Shown here: positions 12,272-22,937 of the stretch, piece by piece
Layout: each line of letters starts with the position of its first letter
How positions within the stretch are numbered: the first letter of the stretch is position 1
NCBI RefSeq assembly: GCF_031755915.1
Contig: NC_083388.1
Location: 19,060,001 to 19,124,000 of the forward strand
Length of the DNA stretch: 64,000 bases
Direction: 5' to 3'
From: Ziziphus jujuba
Lineage: Eukaryota > Streptophyta > Magnoliopsida > Rosales > Rhamnaceae
Notes under the pieces: model-generated
The model's input: the letters and a program-made list of their open reading frames with translations, nothing else
Databases searched by the model: none
Told to the model about the DNA's origin: nothing
Translations under genes and position numbers: made by a program

Positions 12272-13665
12272 AAATATTGACAAAATTCAATCCAACTTGT
12301 TTAATATGTTCAATTTAATCTATTTTTAATAGTTTATATTGGATTTTTATATCAATTAGATTAAATTGGATTCAAAATATTATAAATTGTATGGATTAGA
12401 TTGGTTATGGATTAGAAATATAGATGCAATCTAATCCAATCCAATCCAATCCAATCCAAATAATATATTATATAATTAAAAAATTATATTTTTTATTTTT
12501 ATATATTTATTTTAATATATTTTTTTTCATTTTTATATATCAATTTTAACTTTTTATTTTCCATTTTTATATATTAATTTTAATATATATATATATATAT
12601 TTATATAATTTTTTTTTACATTCCAAATTCCAAATTGAATTGTAAGTTATAACCCTAAACTAAACATTTAAACATTTACCTTCGTTAACGCTCACTATCA
12701 GTTCATCACCATAACCATTAACCATGCCAAGCTTCAATTCAACCATCTGCTCCTCTACTTCAAGACTCACAGTTTCAAAATTTACGACAGTTTCAGCATC
12801 TGTTCTTCTGCTTCAAGACTTACAGCAGCTTTAGTATATGTTCCTAAATTATATTTATATTTATTATTTATATTTTATATTTGAATTTTTTTTTTGTATT
12901 ATATATTTATAAACTAGTAAGTTTCAAATTGATTAACTAATCCAAACAAATCCGATCATAAATTGTTTAGTTTGATTTGGATTTAACATTTTAATAGTTT
13001 TGTTTTGATTATATATTAGTAAAACCGATAAATATGGATTGGATTATATTTTGGTCTAAAACTGAATCAACTCAATCCATACCTAGGGATGTCCATTTGC
13101 CCCGTCCATCCCCAAAACCGCGGTGCACCGCCCCTAACGGGGCGGTTTTTCCCCGAAAACTAGGGGATGCGAGGTGGGCTCGGGGCAAATGCCTAAAAAC
13201 CGAGTTGGGGACGGGGAATAATAACCCCACCCCGAAGCCGCCCCGATATATATATATATATATATTTATTTATTATTTTTTTTTATAAAATTTTATTTAT
13301 GTAAAATCATTTTCTTCTTTTTTTTATATTTATTTTTCTAAATATGTATTTTATTATAATTGTAAATTTGTTCCTTGATGTATTTTATTATATTTTTATT
13401 GCATTGTAATCATTTTTTTTATATTTTAATCATAAAATAATTTTTTTATATACATTTTTATAAAAATATATCAATTAAAAAACAAAATGGGGAAAACCAT
13501 CCCGCCCCATCCCCGCCCCGCAAATCCCCGATCCCGCCCCGCACCTAAAGAAACGGAAAAAATCACGGAGATAGGATGTAAAATTCCCTACGGGGATGGG
13601 GACGGAATTTTAAAAACCAGTCCCGTCTCACCCCGTTGACATCCCTATCCATACCCACTCCTAAC
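12272..13665 (-). mobile_element. hAT-like non-autonomous element with GGATT/AATCC repeats, interrupted by a MITE
   Basis: An AT-rich, non-coding element about 0.8 kb long without its insert. It is full of AATCC/GGATT pentamers (tandem AATCC run near 12430-12460), with weak inverted ends: TTGACAAAATTCAATCC at the left and CAATCCATACCCACTCC at the right. The reverse complement of the same element lies at about 50868-51955, which supports it being mobile. A possible old 8-bp target duplication (CCCATACT / CCCATATG, 6 of 8) flanks it. A second transposon (13084-13647) is nested inside. Ends are approximate and superfamily assignment rests on terminal GGGTGG-type sequence only. Confidence 0.5.
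13084..13647. mobile_element. 564-bp GC-rich hAT MITE with perfect 8-bp target duplication
   Basis: Ends are inverted repeats starting TAGGGATGTCCATTTGCCCC on the left and, read inward from the right, TAGGGATGTCAACGGGGTGA. Both flanks carry the same 8 bp, TCCATACC (13076-13083 and 13648-13655), the hallmark of hAT transposition. The GC-rich terminal blocks (CCCCG/CGGGG) are unlike the surrounding AT-rich DNA, and the middle is AT-rich. No transposase is encoded. The left part reads as a continuous 84-codon frame (13034-13288), but this is composition, not a gene. Confidence 0.85.
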
Positions 13666-13805
13666 CCATATGCTTGTAAACAGGGTCTAGGCCTAAATAA
13701 TTCAAGCCCATTTGGCCGTCCGGCCCACCTTGAATGTTGCTTCAAACACCATTTAAAAGGCATTTAATTTTCGCTTTTAATAAGTCTAAACCTGTACATG
13801 GTAGA

Positions 13806-14261
13806 TGTGAAGTCCAGCCGCACCAACCAACCTCACCAACCCACAACCTCACCAACCACACCAACCGCACCAACCACAGCCACCATTGTTGACAGCCACC
13901 ATTGTTGACATGCTGCACCGATCAACAATTGTGGGCTAAGTTGTTGAAGATTGTGGCCATGCTTGCCTATAAATAGGCTCCTTCCCGTTCCATGAAAATC
14001 AAGCCAAGAGAGCAATCTCAAGCCTCCCAAGTGAGGAGAATTGAGAGAAAACTCCAAGAGTGAGAGTTGTTTAAGTTCCAGAGAGAACTTGAGAGAAGAG
14101 TGAGCAATTCCAGAGAGAATTGGAGAGTGCAGAGAGAGGTTCCACGAGAGAATCCTCCATGAGAGAAGTTTTTATTTTTGTATTCTATTTTTAAGAGATT
14201 AATAGAATTCTTTTATTTTCTTCTCATATTTCTTCTCTAAAGTGGTCAGAGAACCACAACA
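13806..14261 (+). repeat. 5' LTR of the copia element
   Basis: 456 bp, starting TGTGAAGTCC and ending ACCACAACA. It contains a CACCAAC-rich 5' part, a TATA-like CCTATAAATAGGC near 13966, and GAGAGA-rich sequence downstream that would be the transcript leader. No difference from the 3' LTR was seen. Confidence 0.95.
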
Positions 14262-14263
14262 AG

Positions 14264-14276
14264 TGGTATCAGAGCC
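14264..14276 (+). other. Primer binding site (initiator tRNA-Met)
   Basis: TGGTATCAGAGCC two bases after the 5' LTR is the standard copia primer site complementary to the 3' end of initiator methionine tRNA. Confidence 0.92.
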
Positions 14277-14519
14277 CCAGATCGAGAGCTTGGGTTCAAA
14301 ATTTGAAGAAACAGAGCCATTGTTCTTCAAGTTGGTGTTTCGGAAAGTTGCTCAAATAATTAATTTGACAATCCCAGGTGACAGTACCCGACGAGAGGAG
14401 AACAACGAAGTTCGCCGGAGAGAAAACGGACGTCCCACGCGCCCGCACGCGCCGACTGAAATTTTTCTGCAACTGTTCACGCGCCCACGCGCCGCACGCG
14501 CCGTCTGGAGGTTGAAGAC

Positions 14520-14662
14520 GACCACGTCAGCAGCCACGTCAGCGAACACCTACCACGTCATCTGCCACGCCAGCCGACACGTCATCTGCCACGTGTCGCC
14601 ACGTCATCTGACACGTCATCTGCCACGTAGTGCCACGTCAGCACCATCTGCCACGTCAGCAA
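14520..14662 (+). repeat. Leader segment with ten CACGT cores
   Basis: Between the primer site and gag, about 140 bp repeat a CCACGTCATCTG / CCACGTCAGC theme. I count ten CACGT cores, one a palindromic CACGTG. ACGT cores are the binding site class of plant bZIP and some bHLH proteins. This is immediately followed (14675-14840) by about four degenerate copies of a roughly 30-bp unit with the core GGAAATTACAGATTGACCCC. Confidence 0.8.
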
Positions 14663-14927
14663 TATTTTTTCTGAAATTACGGAACAGCCCCTGAAGTTTC
14701 GGAAATTACGGAATAGCCCCTGAATTATTGGAAATTACAGATTGACCCCTGAAGTTTCTGTATTTGCAGGTTGACCCAGAAATTTTGTGAAATTACATTT
14801 TTGCCCCAAAATTTCTGGTAATTATATTTTGACCCCGGAAGAGTCAAGTCCACCATTTTCGGCCGTTCCGGACGCAACGGTTAACTTCGTTTTGCCAAAT
14901 TCAGCTCCATTTTTTGGTCAAGCCATA

Positions 14928-17900
14928 ATGTCAATGGAAGAATCATCTTCGGGAGCTATGGTTAAGCTCACTGCCACAAATTATACACTTTGGAGACCTC
15001 GGATGGAAGATCTCCTCAATTGTAAGGATCTGTTTGATCCTATAGAAGCTAAAGGCGAAAACCCCGATCCCAGCAAAGTAGCAGAATGGAAGAAATTAAA
15101 CAAGAAAACGATCGGTCAGATCAGGCAATGGATCGACCACAGTGTCTTCCATCATGTAGCAAAGGAAACGGATGCATATGCCCTCTGGACAAAATTGGAG
15201 GACATGTACCAGGCCAAGACTGCTCGGAACAAAGCCCTGTTGCTTAAGCGATTGGTACATCTAACATTACAGAATGGAACTTCTGTAGCCGAGCATACCA
15301 GTGAGTTCCAGAGCTTGGTAAATCAACTATCTGCTGTGGATTACCAACTAGGGGATGAGGATCAGGCCCTCCTACTTCTAAGCTCTCTTCCAGACAGTTG
15401 GGAGACATTGGTAGTCTCTCTCAGCAATTCGGCCCCGAATGGCAAACTTACTATGGCTATGGTTAAGGATGCCCTATTTAATGAAGAGGCCAGGAGAAAG
15501 GACATTGGCATGGATCAGTCACATGCCCTCGTCACAGAGAGAGGAAGACAGCAAAGAGGTGGTCGAGATAGGGGGAGAGGCAGGAGCAAGAGCAGAGGCA
15601 GATCTACAGACGGCAGAAAATCATCGTATAAGTGCTATCATTGTGGCCTGGAGGGTCACATGAAGAAGAACTGCAGAAAGTTGTTGAGAGAGCAGAGACT
15701 CCAAGGTAATCAGCCGAAGAAGGATGGAGAGACACTAGTCACTTGTACAGGAGAAGTGGCGCTCTGCTCCACCGAAGAAGAGACATGCCTTCATATATCA
15801 ACCCAAGATGTTGAGTGGGTAGTCGATACTGCAGCATCCTACCATGTCACTCCACATAGAGATTTCTTCAAAACGTACAAAGTAGGAGACTTTGGTACGG
15901 TAAAGATGGGAAATTCCAGTTTCGCAAAGATTATGGGAACTGGTGATATTCAGATAAAAATGAATGTTGGTTGTACAATTACTTTGAAGGATGTCCGTCA
16001 TGTTCCAGATCTTCGGCTTAATCTACTTTCGGGAGTAGCCTTAGACAAGCAAGGCTATGACAACTACTTCAGTAAAGGCACATGGAAAATGACGAAAGGT
16101 GCCATAGTTGTCGCCCGAGGACATATTTGTGGAACGTTGTACAAGACTCATGTGAAGATATGTGCAGACAGCCTCAATATTGCAGAAGGAGAGCCGTCTC
16201 AAAATCTGTGGCACCAGAGACTCGGTCACATGAGTGAAAAAGGATTGTCCACTTTGGCAAGGAAGAAGCTTATCACTGTTTGCAAGGATGCTGCGCTAGA
16301 TCCTTGTAATCACTGCTTGTTTGGTAAGCAACATAGAGTCTCCTTCAGTTCCTCTGCATTGAGAAGATCAGAGTTGCTTAGTCTGGTGCACTCTGATGTT
16401 TGTGGTCCCATGGAGGTGGAATCATTAGGTGGCAACAAGTATTTCCTGACCTTCATTGATGATGCTTCACGGAAGGTGTGGGTATATTTCTTGAAGACAA
16501 AGGACCAGGTATTGGATTACTTCAAACTGTTTCATACCATGGTAGAGCGTGAAACAGGAAAGAAGCTGAAATGTCTCCGCTCAGATAATGGAGGCGAGTA
16601 TACTTCCAAGGAGTTCGATGCCTACTGCAGAAGACACGGCATTCGACATGAGAAGACGGTCCCTCGCACCCCACAACATAATGGAATAGCCGAAAGAATG
16701 AACCGAACCATTATGGAAAAGGTCAGAAGTATGCTCAGTATGGCTAAGCTGCCAAAGCCATTCTGGGGAGAAGCTGTTCGTGCCGCCTGCTACTTAATCA
16801 ACAGATCACCGTCAGTACCGTTGAATTTTGATATTCCGGAGAAAATGTGGTCGGGTAAGATTCCCTCCTACTCTCATTTAAGAGTGTTTGGTTGTATAGC
16901 TTATGTACATGTATCCAAGGAGCTCAGACAGAAGCTCGATGCAAGATCTACTCCATGCATCTTTATAGGATATGGAGACGAAGAATTCGGATACAGGTTT
17001 TGGGACCCGAAAACCAAGAAGGTTATTAGAAGCAGGGATGTAGTATTCCAAGAAAACCAGAAAATGGAAGACATTGAAAAGCCCAGAATGTCTCCTAATT
17101 ATAGTTCTAGTGCCGAGAATTTTTGTCCTAATCCAGCACCAGCACAAATAGCCACAGAGGATAATGAGGTGCATGAAGATATACCAGAAGCAGACCAGGA
17201 GGAAGAAGGGGATAATGAGCAGGGGGAGACTCAATCCTCTCAAGCAGCTGCAGGGCCATCACAGCGGTCAGATGATGGTACACCTCCTGAAACCAGTGGT
17301 TTACAAGTTCGGAGATCTGAGCGAGGCCGAATTCCATCAAAGAGATTTCCAGAATCTGAGTATATTCTGCTTACTGAAGAGGGGGAGCCAGAGAGTTTCC
17401 AGGAAGCTGTTTCTCATCAAGAGAAGGAAAAGTGGCTGCAAGCAATGCAAGATGAGATGGAATCCTTGCAGAAAAATCATACTTATAAGTTGGTTGAGCT
17501 TCCAACAGGAAAGAAGGCACTAAAGAATAAATGGGTGTTCAAGCTCAAGAAAGATGGCAGCGGAAGGGTGGTGAAACACAAAGCCCGATTGGTGGTCAAA
17601 GGATTTCTTCAGAAGAAAGGAATTGACTTTGATGAGATTTTTTCACCAGTGGTAAAAATGACTTCAATTCGAGTCATTTTTGGTTTAGTAGCAAGTCTAA
17701 ACCTAGAGCTTGAGCAGATGGATGTGAAGACAGCATTTCTTCACGGTGATTTACATGAAGAAATCTACATGGAGCAGCCAGAAGGATTTGAGGTTTCAGG
17801 GAAAGAAAACCTCGTATGCAAGCTAAAGAAGAGCTTGTATGGCCTCAAGCAAGCACCAAGACAATGGTATAAGAAGTTTGACTCATTTATGGTGAGTCAA

Positions 17901-18944
17901 GGCTATAAAAGGACTGCAGCAGACCAGTGTGTTTATATTCAAAAATTTTCAGGTGGAAACTTCATTGCACTTTTGCTATATGTGGACGACATGTTGATCG
18001 TTGGACAAGATGCAATGAAGATTAGTAAGCTGAAGAAAGCATTGTCTAAGTCTTTTGATATGAAAGACTTAGGACCAGCTCAACAAATTTTGGGAATGCA
18101 AATAATCCGAGACAGGAAGAAGAGAAGGTTATGGCTATCTCAAGAGAAGTATGTTGAACGGGTGATAAAGAGATTCAACATGGATAAAGCCAAACCGGTC
18201 AGCATTCCACTTGCAAATCATTTTAAGTTGAGTAAGAAAATGTGCCCCTCATCCAAAGAAGAGATAGAGGAGATGGCTTCAGTACCATATTCTTCAGCGG
18301 TAGGAAGTCTGATGTATGCAATGGTGTGTACCAGACCAGACATTGCTCATGCAGTAGGTGTTGTGAGCAGATTTCTTTCAAATCCTGGAAAGAAACACTG
18401 GGAAGCAGTCAAATGGATTCTCAGGTATCTTAAAGGTACATCAAAGCTGTGCTTGTGCTACGGGGGAGGTGACCCAATCTTAGAAGGCTATACAGATGCA
18501 GATATGGCCGGAGACCCTGATAATAGAAAGTCTACATCAGGTTATCTCTACACTTTTGCAAGGGGAGCTGTGTCATGGCAGTCAAGATTGCAGAAGTGTG
18601 TTGCTTTATCCACTACTGAAGCAGAGTACATTGCCGCAGCGGAAGCGGGTAAGGAAATGTTGTGGTTAAAGCGTTTTCTCACAGAATTGGGCATCAAGCA
18701 AGAAGACTACAAGATACATTGTGATAACCAAAGTGCCATGGATTTGAGCAAAAACTCAATGTATCATTCCCGTACAAAGCACATTGACATCCGCTATCAT
18801 TGGATACGCGAAGTAATAGATCAACAGTTGCTGAAACTGATGAAGATCCACACAAAAGAGAATCCAGCAGATATGCTAACAAAAGTTGTTGCTCAAGAGA
18901 AGCTGAAGCTATGCAGAGACATAGCTGGAATAGATGGCAGATGA
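14928..18944 (+). CDS. Copia gag-pol polyprotein, intact
   Basis: One uninterrupted frame gives 1338 aa from the ATG at 14928; the frame is open upstream to an ATG at 14787, but those 47 residues lie in the repetitive leader and are probably not gag. Domains in order: gag (UBN2-type) with a CCHC knuckle (C236, C239, H244, C249); aspartic protease with DTAAS at about 300; integrase with its HHCC zinc finger (first His about 429) and catalytic D490, D553, E589 (DD35E spacing); reverse transcriptase with YVDD at 1018-1021; RNase H with TEAEY around 1231. All catalytic residues are present, with no stop or frameshift. Order PR-IN-RT-RH defines Ty1/copia. About 1330 aa is the size of Tnt1-type proteins. 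No envelope-like frame follows. The element could therefore be autonomous. Confidence 0.95.
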   Translation: MSMEESSSGAMVKLTATNYTLWRPRMEDLLNCKDLFDPIEAKGENPDPSKVAEWKKLNKKTIGQIRQWIDHSVFHHVAKETDAYALWTKLEDMYQAKTARNKALLLKRLVHLTLQNGTSVAEHTSEFQSLVNQLSAVDYQLGDEDQALLLLSSLPDSWETLVVSLSNSAPNGKLTMAMVKDALFNEEARRKDIGMDQSHALVTERGRQQRGGRDRGRGRSKSRGRSTDGRKSSYKCYHCGLEGHMKKNCRKLLREQRLQGNQPKKDGETLVTCTGEVALCSTEEETCLHISTQDVEWVVDTAASYHVTPHRDFFKTYKVGDFGTVKMGNSSFAKIMGTGDIQIKMNVGCTITLKDVRHVPDLRLNLLSGVALDKQGYDNYFSKGTWKMTKGAIVVARGHICGTLYKTHVKICADSLNIAEGEPSQNLWHQRLGHMSEKGLSTLARKKLITVCKDAALDPCNHCLFGKQHRVSFSSSALRRSELLSLVHSDVCGPMEVESLGGNKYFLTFIDDASRKVWVYFLKTKDQVLDYFKLFHTMVERETGKKLKCLRSDNGGEYTSKEFDAYCRRHGIRHEKTVPRTPQHNGIAERMNRTIMEKVRSMLSMAKLPKPFWGEAVRAACYLINRSPSVPLNFDIPEKMWSGKIPSYSHLRVFGCIAYVHVSKELRQKLDARSTPCIFIGYGDEEFGYRFWDPKTKKVIRSRDVVFQENQKMEDIEKPRMSPNYSSSAENFCPNPAPAQIATEDNEVHEDIPEADQEEEGDNEQGETQSSQAAAGPSQRSDDGTPPETSGLQVRRSERGRIPSKRFPESEYILLTEEGEPESFQEAVSHQEKEKWLQAMQDEMESLQKNHTYKLVELPTGKKALKNKWVFKLKKDGSGRVVKHKARLVVKGFLQKKGIDFDEIFSPVVKMTSIRVIFGLVASLNLELEQMDVKTAFLHGDLHEEIYMEQPEGFEVSGKENLVCKLKKSLYGLKQAPRQWYKKFDSFMVSQGYKRTAADQCVYIQKFSGGNFIALLLYVDDMLIVGQDAMKISKLKKALSKSFDMKDLGPAQQILGMQIIRDRKKRRLWLSQEKYVERVIKRFNMDKAKPVSIPLANHFKLSKKMCPSSKEEIEEMASVPYSSAVGSLMYAMVCTRPDIAHAVGVVSRFLSNPGKKHWEAVKWILRYLKGTSKLCLCYGGGDPILEGYTDADMAGDPDNRKSTSGYLYTFARGAVSWQSRLQKCVALSTTEAEYIAAAEAGKEMLWLKRFLTELGIKQEDYKIHCDNQSAMDLSKNSMYHSRTKHIDIRYHWIREVIDQQLLKLMKIHTKENPADMLTKVVAQEKLKLCRDIAGIDGR

Positions 18945-18962
18945 CCATCAGTTTTAAATGCG

Positions 18963-18977
18963 GCTGGAGGGGGAGAA
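18963..18977 (+). other. Polypurine tract of the copia element
   Basis: GGCTGGAGGGGGAGAA directly precedes the 3' LTR, in the expected place for plus-strand DNA priming. Confidence 0.8.
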
Positions 18978-18978
18978 T

Positions 18979-19434
18979 TGTGAAGTCCAGCCGCACCAAC
19001 CAACCTCACCAACCCACAACCTCACCAACCACACCAACCGCACCAACCACAGCCACCATTGTTGACAGCCACCATTGTTGACATGCTGCACCGATCAACA
19101 ATTGTGGGCTAAGTTGTTGAAGATTGTGGCCATGCTTGCCTATAAATAGGCTCCTTCCCGTTCCATGAAAATCAAGCCAAGAGAGCAATCTCAAGCCTCC
19201 CAAGTGAGGAGAATTGAGAGAAAACTCCAAGAGTGAGAGTTGTTTAAGTTCCAGAGAGAACTTGAGAGAAGAGTGAGCAATTCCAGAGAGAATTGGAGAG
19301 TGCAGAGAGAGGTTCCACGAGAGAATCCTCCATGAGAGAAGTTTTTATTTTTGTATTCTATTTTTAAGAGATTAATAGAATTCTTTTATTTTCTTCTCAT
19401 ATTTCTTCTCTAAAGTGGTCAGAGAACCACAACA
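18979..19434 (+). repeat. 3' LTR of the copia element
   Basis: 456 bp, same ends and length as the 5' LTR; followed at once by the second copy of the target duplication (GTAGA). Confidence 0.95.
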
Positions 19435-19554
19435 GTAGATGCATGTGCAATGGTCCAAAAGTCTGGATTATAATTTAGAATTAATTTGCTGCACAATTCT
19501 ATTTCTATATATTAATATGGTTATTATTAATATTATTTTATTGGACAAATCCAG

Positions 19555-20232
19555 GTGAATCATTTCTGCTTGCTCTTGTAACACCCAAATACTATGCGTG
19601 AATCAACCTGAGATGGTGAGGGAGATAACAACGTGCACATCATATCTTTGGACTTGGGAACGCCTTTTATACCAATTCAAGGACCGTGGTCTTTTACTTG
19701 GTCAGGGCATTCTAACATCAAATGGCACTTTTTGGGCTCATCAAAGAAAAATTCTTGCTTCTGAACCATACATGGACAAGCTTAAAATCTATATTTATAG
19801 CCCAGCTTAGGTGAAAATGTTTTGATTTGAGGATAAGTAAAATTGATAATTTGAAATTGTTAGATTATATATCATGTCCAATATCAAATATATGTAACTC
19901 AACATTTATAAATAATTAAGTTTATTTATTTTCAACTAAAAAGTTAATGATATCCTTATATGAGCATTCTTGCATATATACATGTGATCCATATAAATAG
20001 TGCCATATTCATATATAAAATTTTAGTGATATAAGTTGTTAAAAATTCACATCACTTACAGGGAAGGACAAGCTTAAGAACAAGAGTCTGCAATAATTTT
20101 GGTCAACTCAGAAATAGTATAATCGAGACAAAATGAGTAACCATAGACATAAAGATAGACGAACCATATGAGAAGCAATCTTGGGGATGTTATCTCAAGG
20201 GCATATTTTTGTAGCAATTTTTCAAAAGGGGG
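19555..20232 (+). pseudogene. CYP714 relic: exons 2 and 3 only
   Basis: Exon 2 (19555 to about 19787) follows an intact acceptor and is easily aligned to gene A: VNQPEMVREITTC, LLGQGILTSNGTFWAHQRKI, MDKLK. It carries a 1-bp loss (CTCTTGTAAC), a 3-bp gain in the TCATATCTTTGG stretch, and other changes. Exon 3 (20062 to about 20232) begins GGAAGGACAAGC instead of GGAATGATGAGC, has several indels, and loses similarity after the FSKG region. No exon 1 lies before it, and no exon 4 or 5 after it. The same damaged exons recur at 46509-47100 with the shared GGAAGGACAAGC change, so this copy was already dead before the block duplication. The copia element inserted about 115 bp upstream. Confidence 0.88.
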
Positions 20233-20496
20233 TGAGATTTTTAACATCACGATTAAAAAGAAAATTTTTTTTTTGAGATTGGTTAAAAAAATAAAAAATG
20301 ATAACAATAAAAGATTAAAAAATATATAGAGAGAAAAAAAAAAAAAAAATCCAACAGATGCCCAATTTGCTTTCAAACAGAAACTGGGCGGCTTAGAAGT
20401 CATGCCCATTTGTCCTTCACTTAGGACTGTCCAGCCCGCTTCAAATGTTATTTGTACAAATAATCGTAACAAATATTTTCCAGAAACTGAAGACAA

Positions 20497-20539
<43 letters not shown>

Positions 20540-22518
20540 TAAATTTTGTTCTAAAACAAATTTCATTTGATGCCAAAAGGAAACATAACAAAACAACGAA
20601 TATTTCTCATAACGATATTGTTGAGAAAAATCTCCCTGATCCTATTACTCTTTACATTTAAAAAAAAAAAAAAAAGTCAATTAATATCATTTTTTGGTTG
20701 AATAAAAAAAATTCGATTATTACTTTTTTTTGTCAACAATTATGATTTTAAGTTAAAAAGTCAGTTATTCATTCCTAAATTTGTTTATATTTGTGAAAAT
20801 GAAAAATTGGTGAGATCCATAAGTCGTCGAAATCTTTAAGGAAATTATAATTAGTCGAGTAATTTTAAACATTTAAATATTAAAGCAAACTAACATAAAG
20901 CATTTTTCTTTTTTTCCTTTAAGTAAGTCGTTGAAAGGATAACTAAAAGTATCTCAAAGGACTCTTTAAAGTAAATTATTATATTTTTTATAATATAGAA
21001 TATTTTTTGAGATAACTAATAAAATTTAAAAATACTTTTCAATAAAAAATTTTATTATTGCTCTTTATTTTTTTTTTTTATAAACATTTATTATTTTATT
21101 TGTAGCCCCTTTATTTTATATGAGTTATCTATCTCTTAAATATTATAATTGTGGTAAAAAAACATATGCTACGTTCAATTAAATTTATATAATATTAAAA
21201 TAAAGAATAGTTTTGACTTCCTATATAGTGGTTTTGACTCCTTATATTTGGAGAGCCAAACTAACTTTTTATATCAAAAAATAAAAATAAAAAATATATT
21301 AAAACTCTTTTTTAAATGTTATCTCTTTAAAATAAAAAGTATAACACATTTAAAAAGTACTTTGAAAATGCTATAAAAACAAAAGAACTAACTGGCATTT
21401 ACAAATATTAGACTCATCAGAAAAAAAAAAAATAAATAAAAAATTACAAATATATTGGATAGGTAGATTTAAACACAATAAAAACTCAGACAAAAACACC
21501 AAATTTATTTGTCAAAATTTAGATATTAAAAACATTTTCAATGATTTTATATATTTTAAAATTTTTAATTGAATTAGCACGTCAATATGAATTAATGGAA
21601 CAAACAAAACAAAGAAATTTGTCAAAATTTAGATATTAAAAACATTTTCAATGATTTTATATATTTTAAAATTTTTAATTGAATTAGCACGTCAATATGA
21701 ATTAATGGAACAAACAAAACAAAGAATCTTTCTCACAACGATATCACAACGATATTATTGAGAAAATTCTATGATGATCCTATTATTCTTTACATTTTCT
21801 TTTTAAAAAAATGAATTAATAAATTTTTTTGGGCGAATGAGAAAATATTCAATTATTACATTTTATTGGCCAACAGTTATAATGTTAAGTTGAAAAGTCA
21901 GTTCTTCATTCCTAAATTTGTTTGTACTTATGAAAATGAAAAATTGGCGAGATCCATACGTCGTAGAAGTCTTTAAAGAAATTAATTACTAGTGTTGACT
22001 TAAATGTCCAAATATCAAAGCAAACAACAGGTAAAGCGCTTTTTTTTTATTTTTTTTTTATTTTTTAAATGTAAGTCATTGAAAGGATAACTAGAAACAA
22101 AGGACCTAACCACCATTTACAAGTGTATTGGATTCATCCCAAAAATAAAAATAAAAAATAAAAAAATACAAAAGTATTGGATAGGTAGATTTAAAGCAAA
22201 AACTCAATAGGAGCATCAAATTTATTTATCAAAATTCGAATGCTAAGAAACATTTTCAATGGCTTGATAGATTGCTATATTTTTGTTGTTATGTCAAAAG
22301 TATATATAGTGATTTGAAAAAAAAAAAAAAAAAAAACTCGTTAATGACTTCATTCATTGATTCCGTCAAGCAGATGTGATAAAAAATAAAATAGACACCA
22401 TCAAAGCATTGTCTATTTTAGACCGTTTGCTAGATTATGTGACTTATCAAATATTCTTTATCATGATATTTTAAAAAATAAATAAATAAATCATTATCAA
22501 TTATTATTATTATTATTT

Positions 22519-22560
<42 letters not shown>

Positions 22561-22937
22561 TCATTAAATAATTATGATTTAAATAAAATTATAATTTTTG
22601 GATTGAATATCTATTAAGTAGATATTTACATCACATAGATTATAAATCTTTCCAATTTCTGTACCATATAGATAACCATCTACAAAATTATTGATGATAC
22701 TCTAAACTATATATATATATATGATTGTTTATTTATTTATTGATAAATTAATATAAACTAAAATAATAGAAAGTGAAACAACTGAATAATTCTATATCAT
22801 TTTGTGTCCAAAATTTCAAAATTTTGTATTATAATTTGATAAATATTTATTATTCAACTGCAGCAGTGTTCCATATATAAATATTGACTAATAAAACCAC
22901 TCAAGTAATTGAAATTTTCATATTTTATAAATCATTC
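20233..22937. other. AT-rich spacer with microsatellites and a tandem duplication
   Basis: No gene is supported. Contents: an (AAT)n microsatellite at about 20496-20536, poly(A/T) runs, a TA run at 22522-22553, and a 110-bp perfect tandem duplication (21507-21616 and 21617-21726). Two further stretches near 20550-20950 and 21725-22090 resemble each other (both contain AAAGAATCTTTCTC/AACGATATTG and GAGATCCATA...CGTCG). The whole segment has a diverged counterpart at about 47380-49140. Confidence 0.6.
21507..21726. repeat. 110-bp tandem duplication
   Basis: Two adjacent 110-bp units that look identical by eye, each starting ATTTGTCAAAATTTAGAT. The homologous position in the duplicated block (about 47920-48030) has one full unit, so it arose after the block duplication. 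Confidence 0.85.

Larger units (their letters stand above)
13806..19434 (+). mobile_element. Complete Ty1/copia LTR retrotransposon (Tnt1/Tork-like), very recent
   Basis: A 5629-bp element with two 456-bp LTRs (13806-14261, 18979-19434), TG...CA ends, and a 5-bp target duplication GTAGA (13801-13805 and 19435-19439). A primer binding site complementary to initiator tRNA-Met (TGGTATCAGAGCC, 14264-14276) follows the 5' LTR, and a purine tract (about 18963-18977) precedes the 3' LTR. It carries one long intact gag-pol frame. By eye I could find no difference between the LTRs, so insertion was recent. The homologous locus in the duplicated block, ...GGAGA at 46391-46395, is an unoccupied site. 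It landed just upstream of a relic CYP714 exon 2, in the spacer behind the SCC4 promoter. Lineage assignment within copia is inference from the protein order and length. Confidence 0.96.

Noticed and set aside
13034..13288. 84-codon frame in the GC-rich MITE
   Set aside because: Proline-rich translation of CCCC-rich transposon termini; no conserved domain.
13833..14057. 74-codon minus-strand frame, repeated at 19006-19230
   Set aside because: It lies inside both LTRs and is simply the same LTR sequence read backward.
14787..14927. 47-residue extension of the copia polyprotein
   Set aside because: It falls in the repetitive non-coding leader; MSMEESSSGAMVKL at 14928 is the usual kind of gag start.
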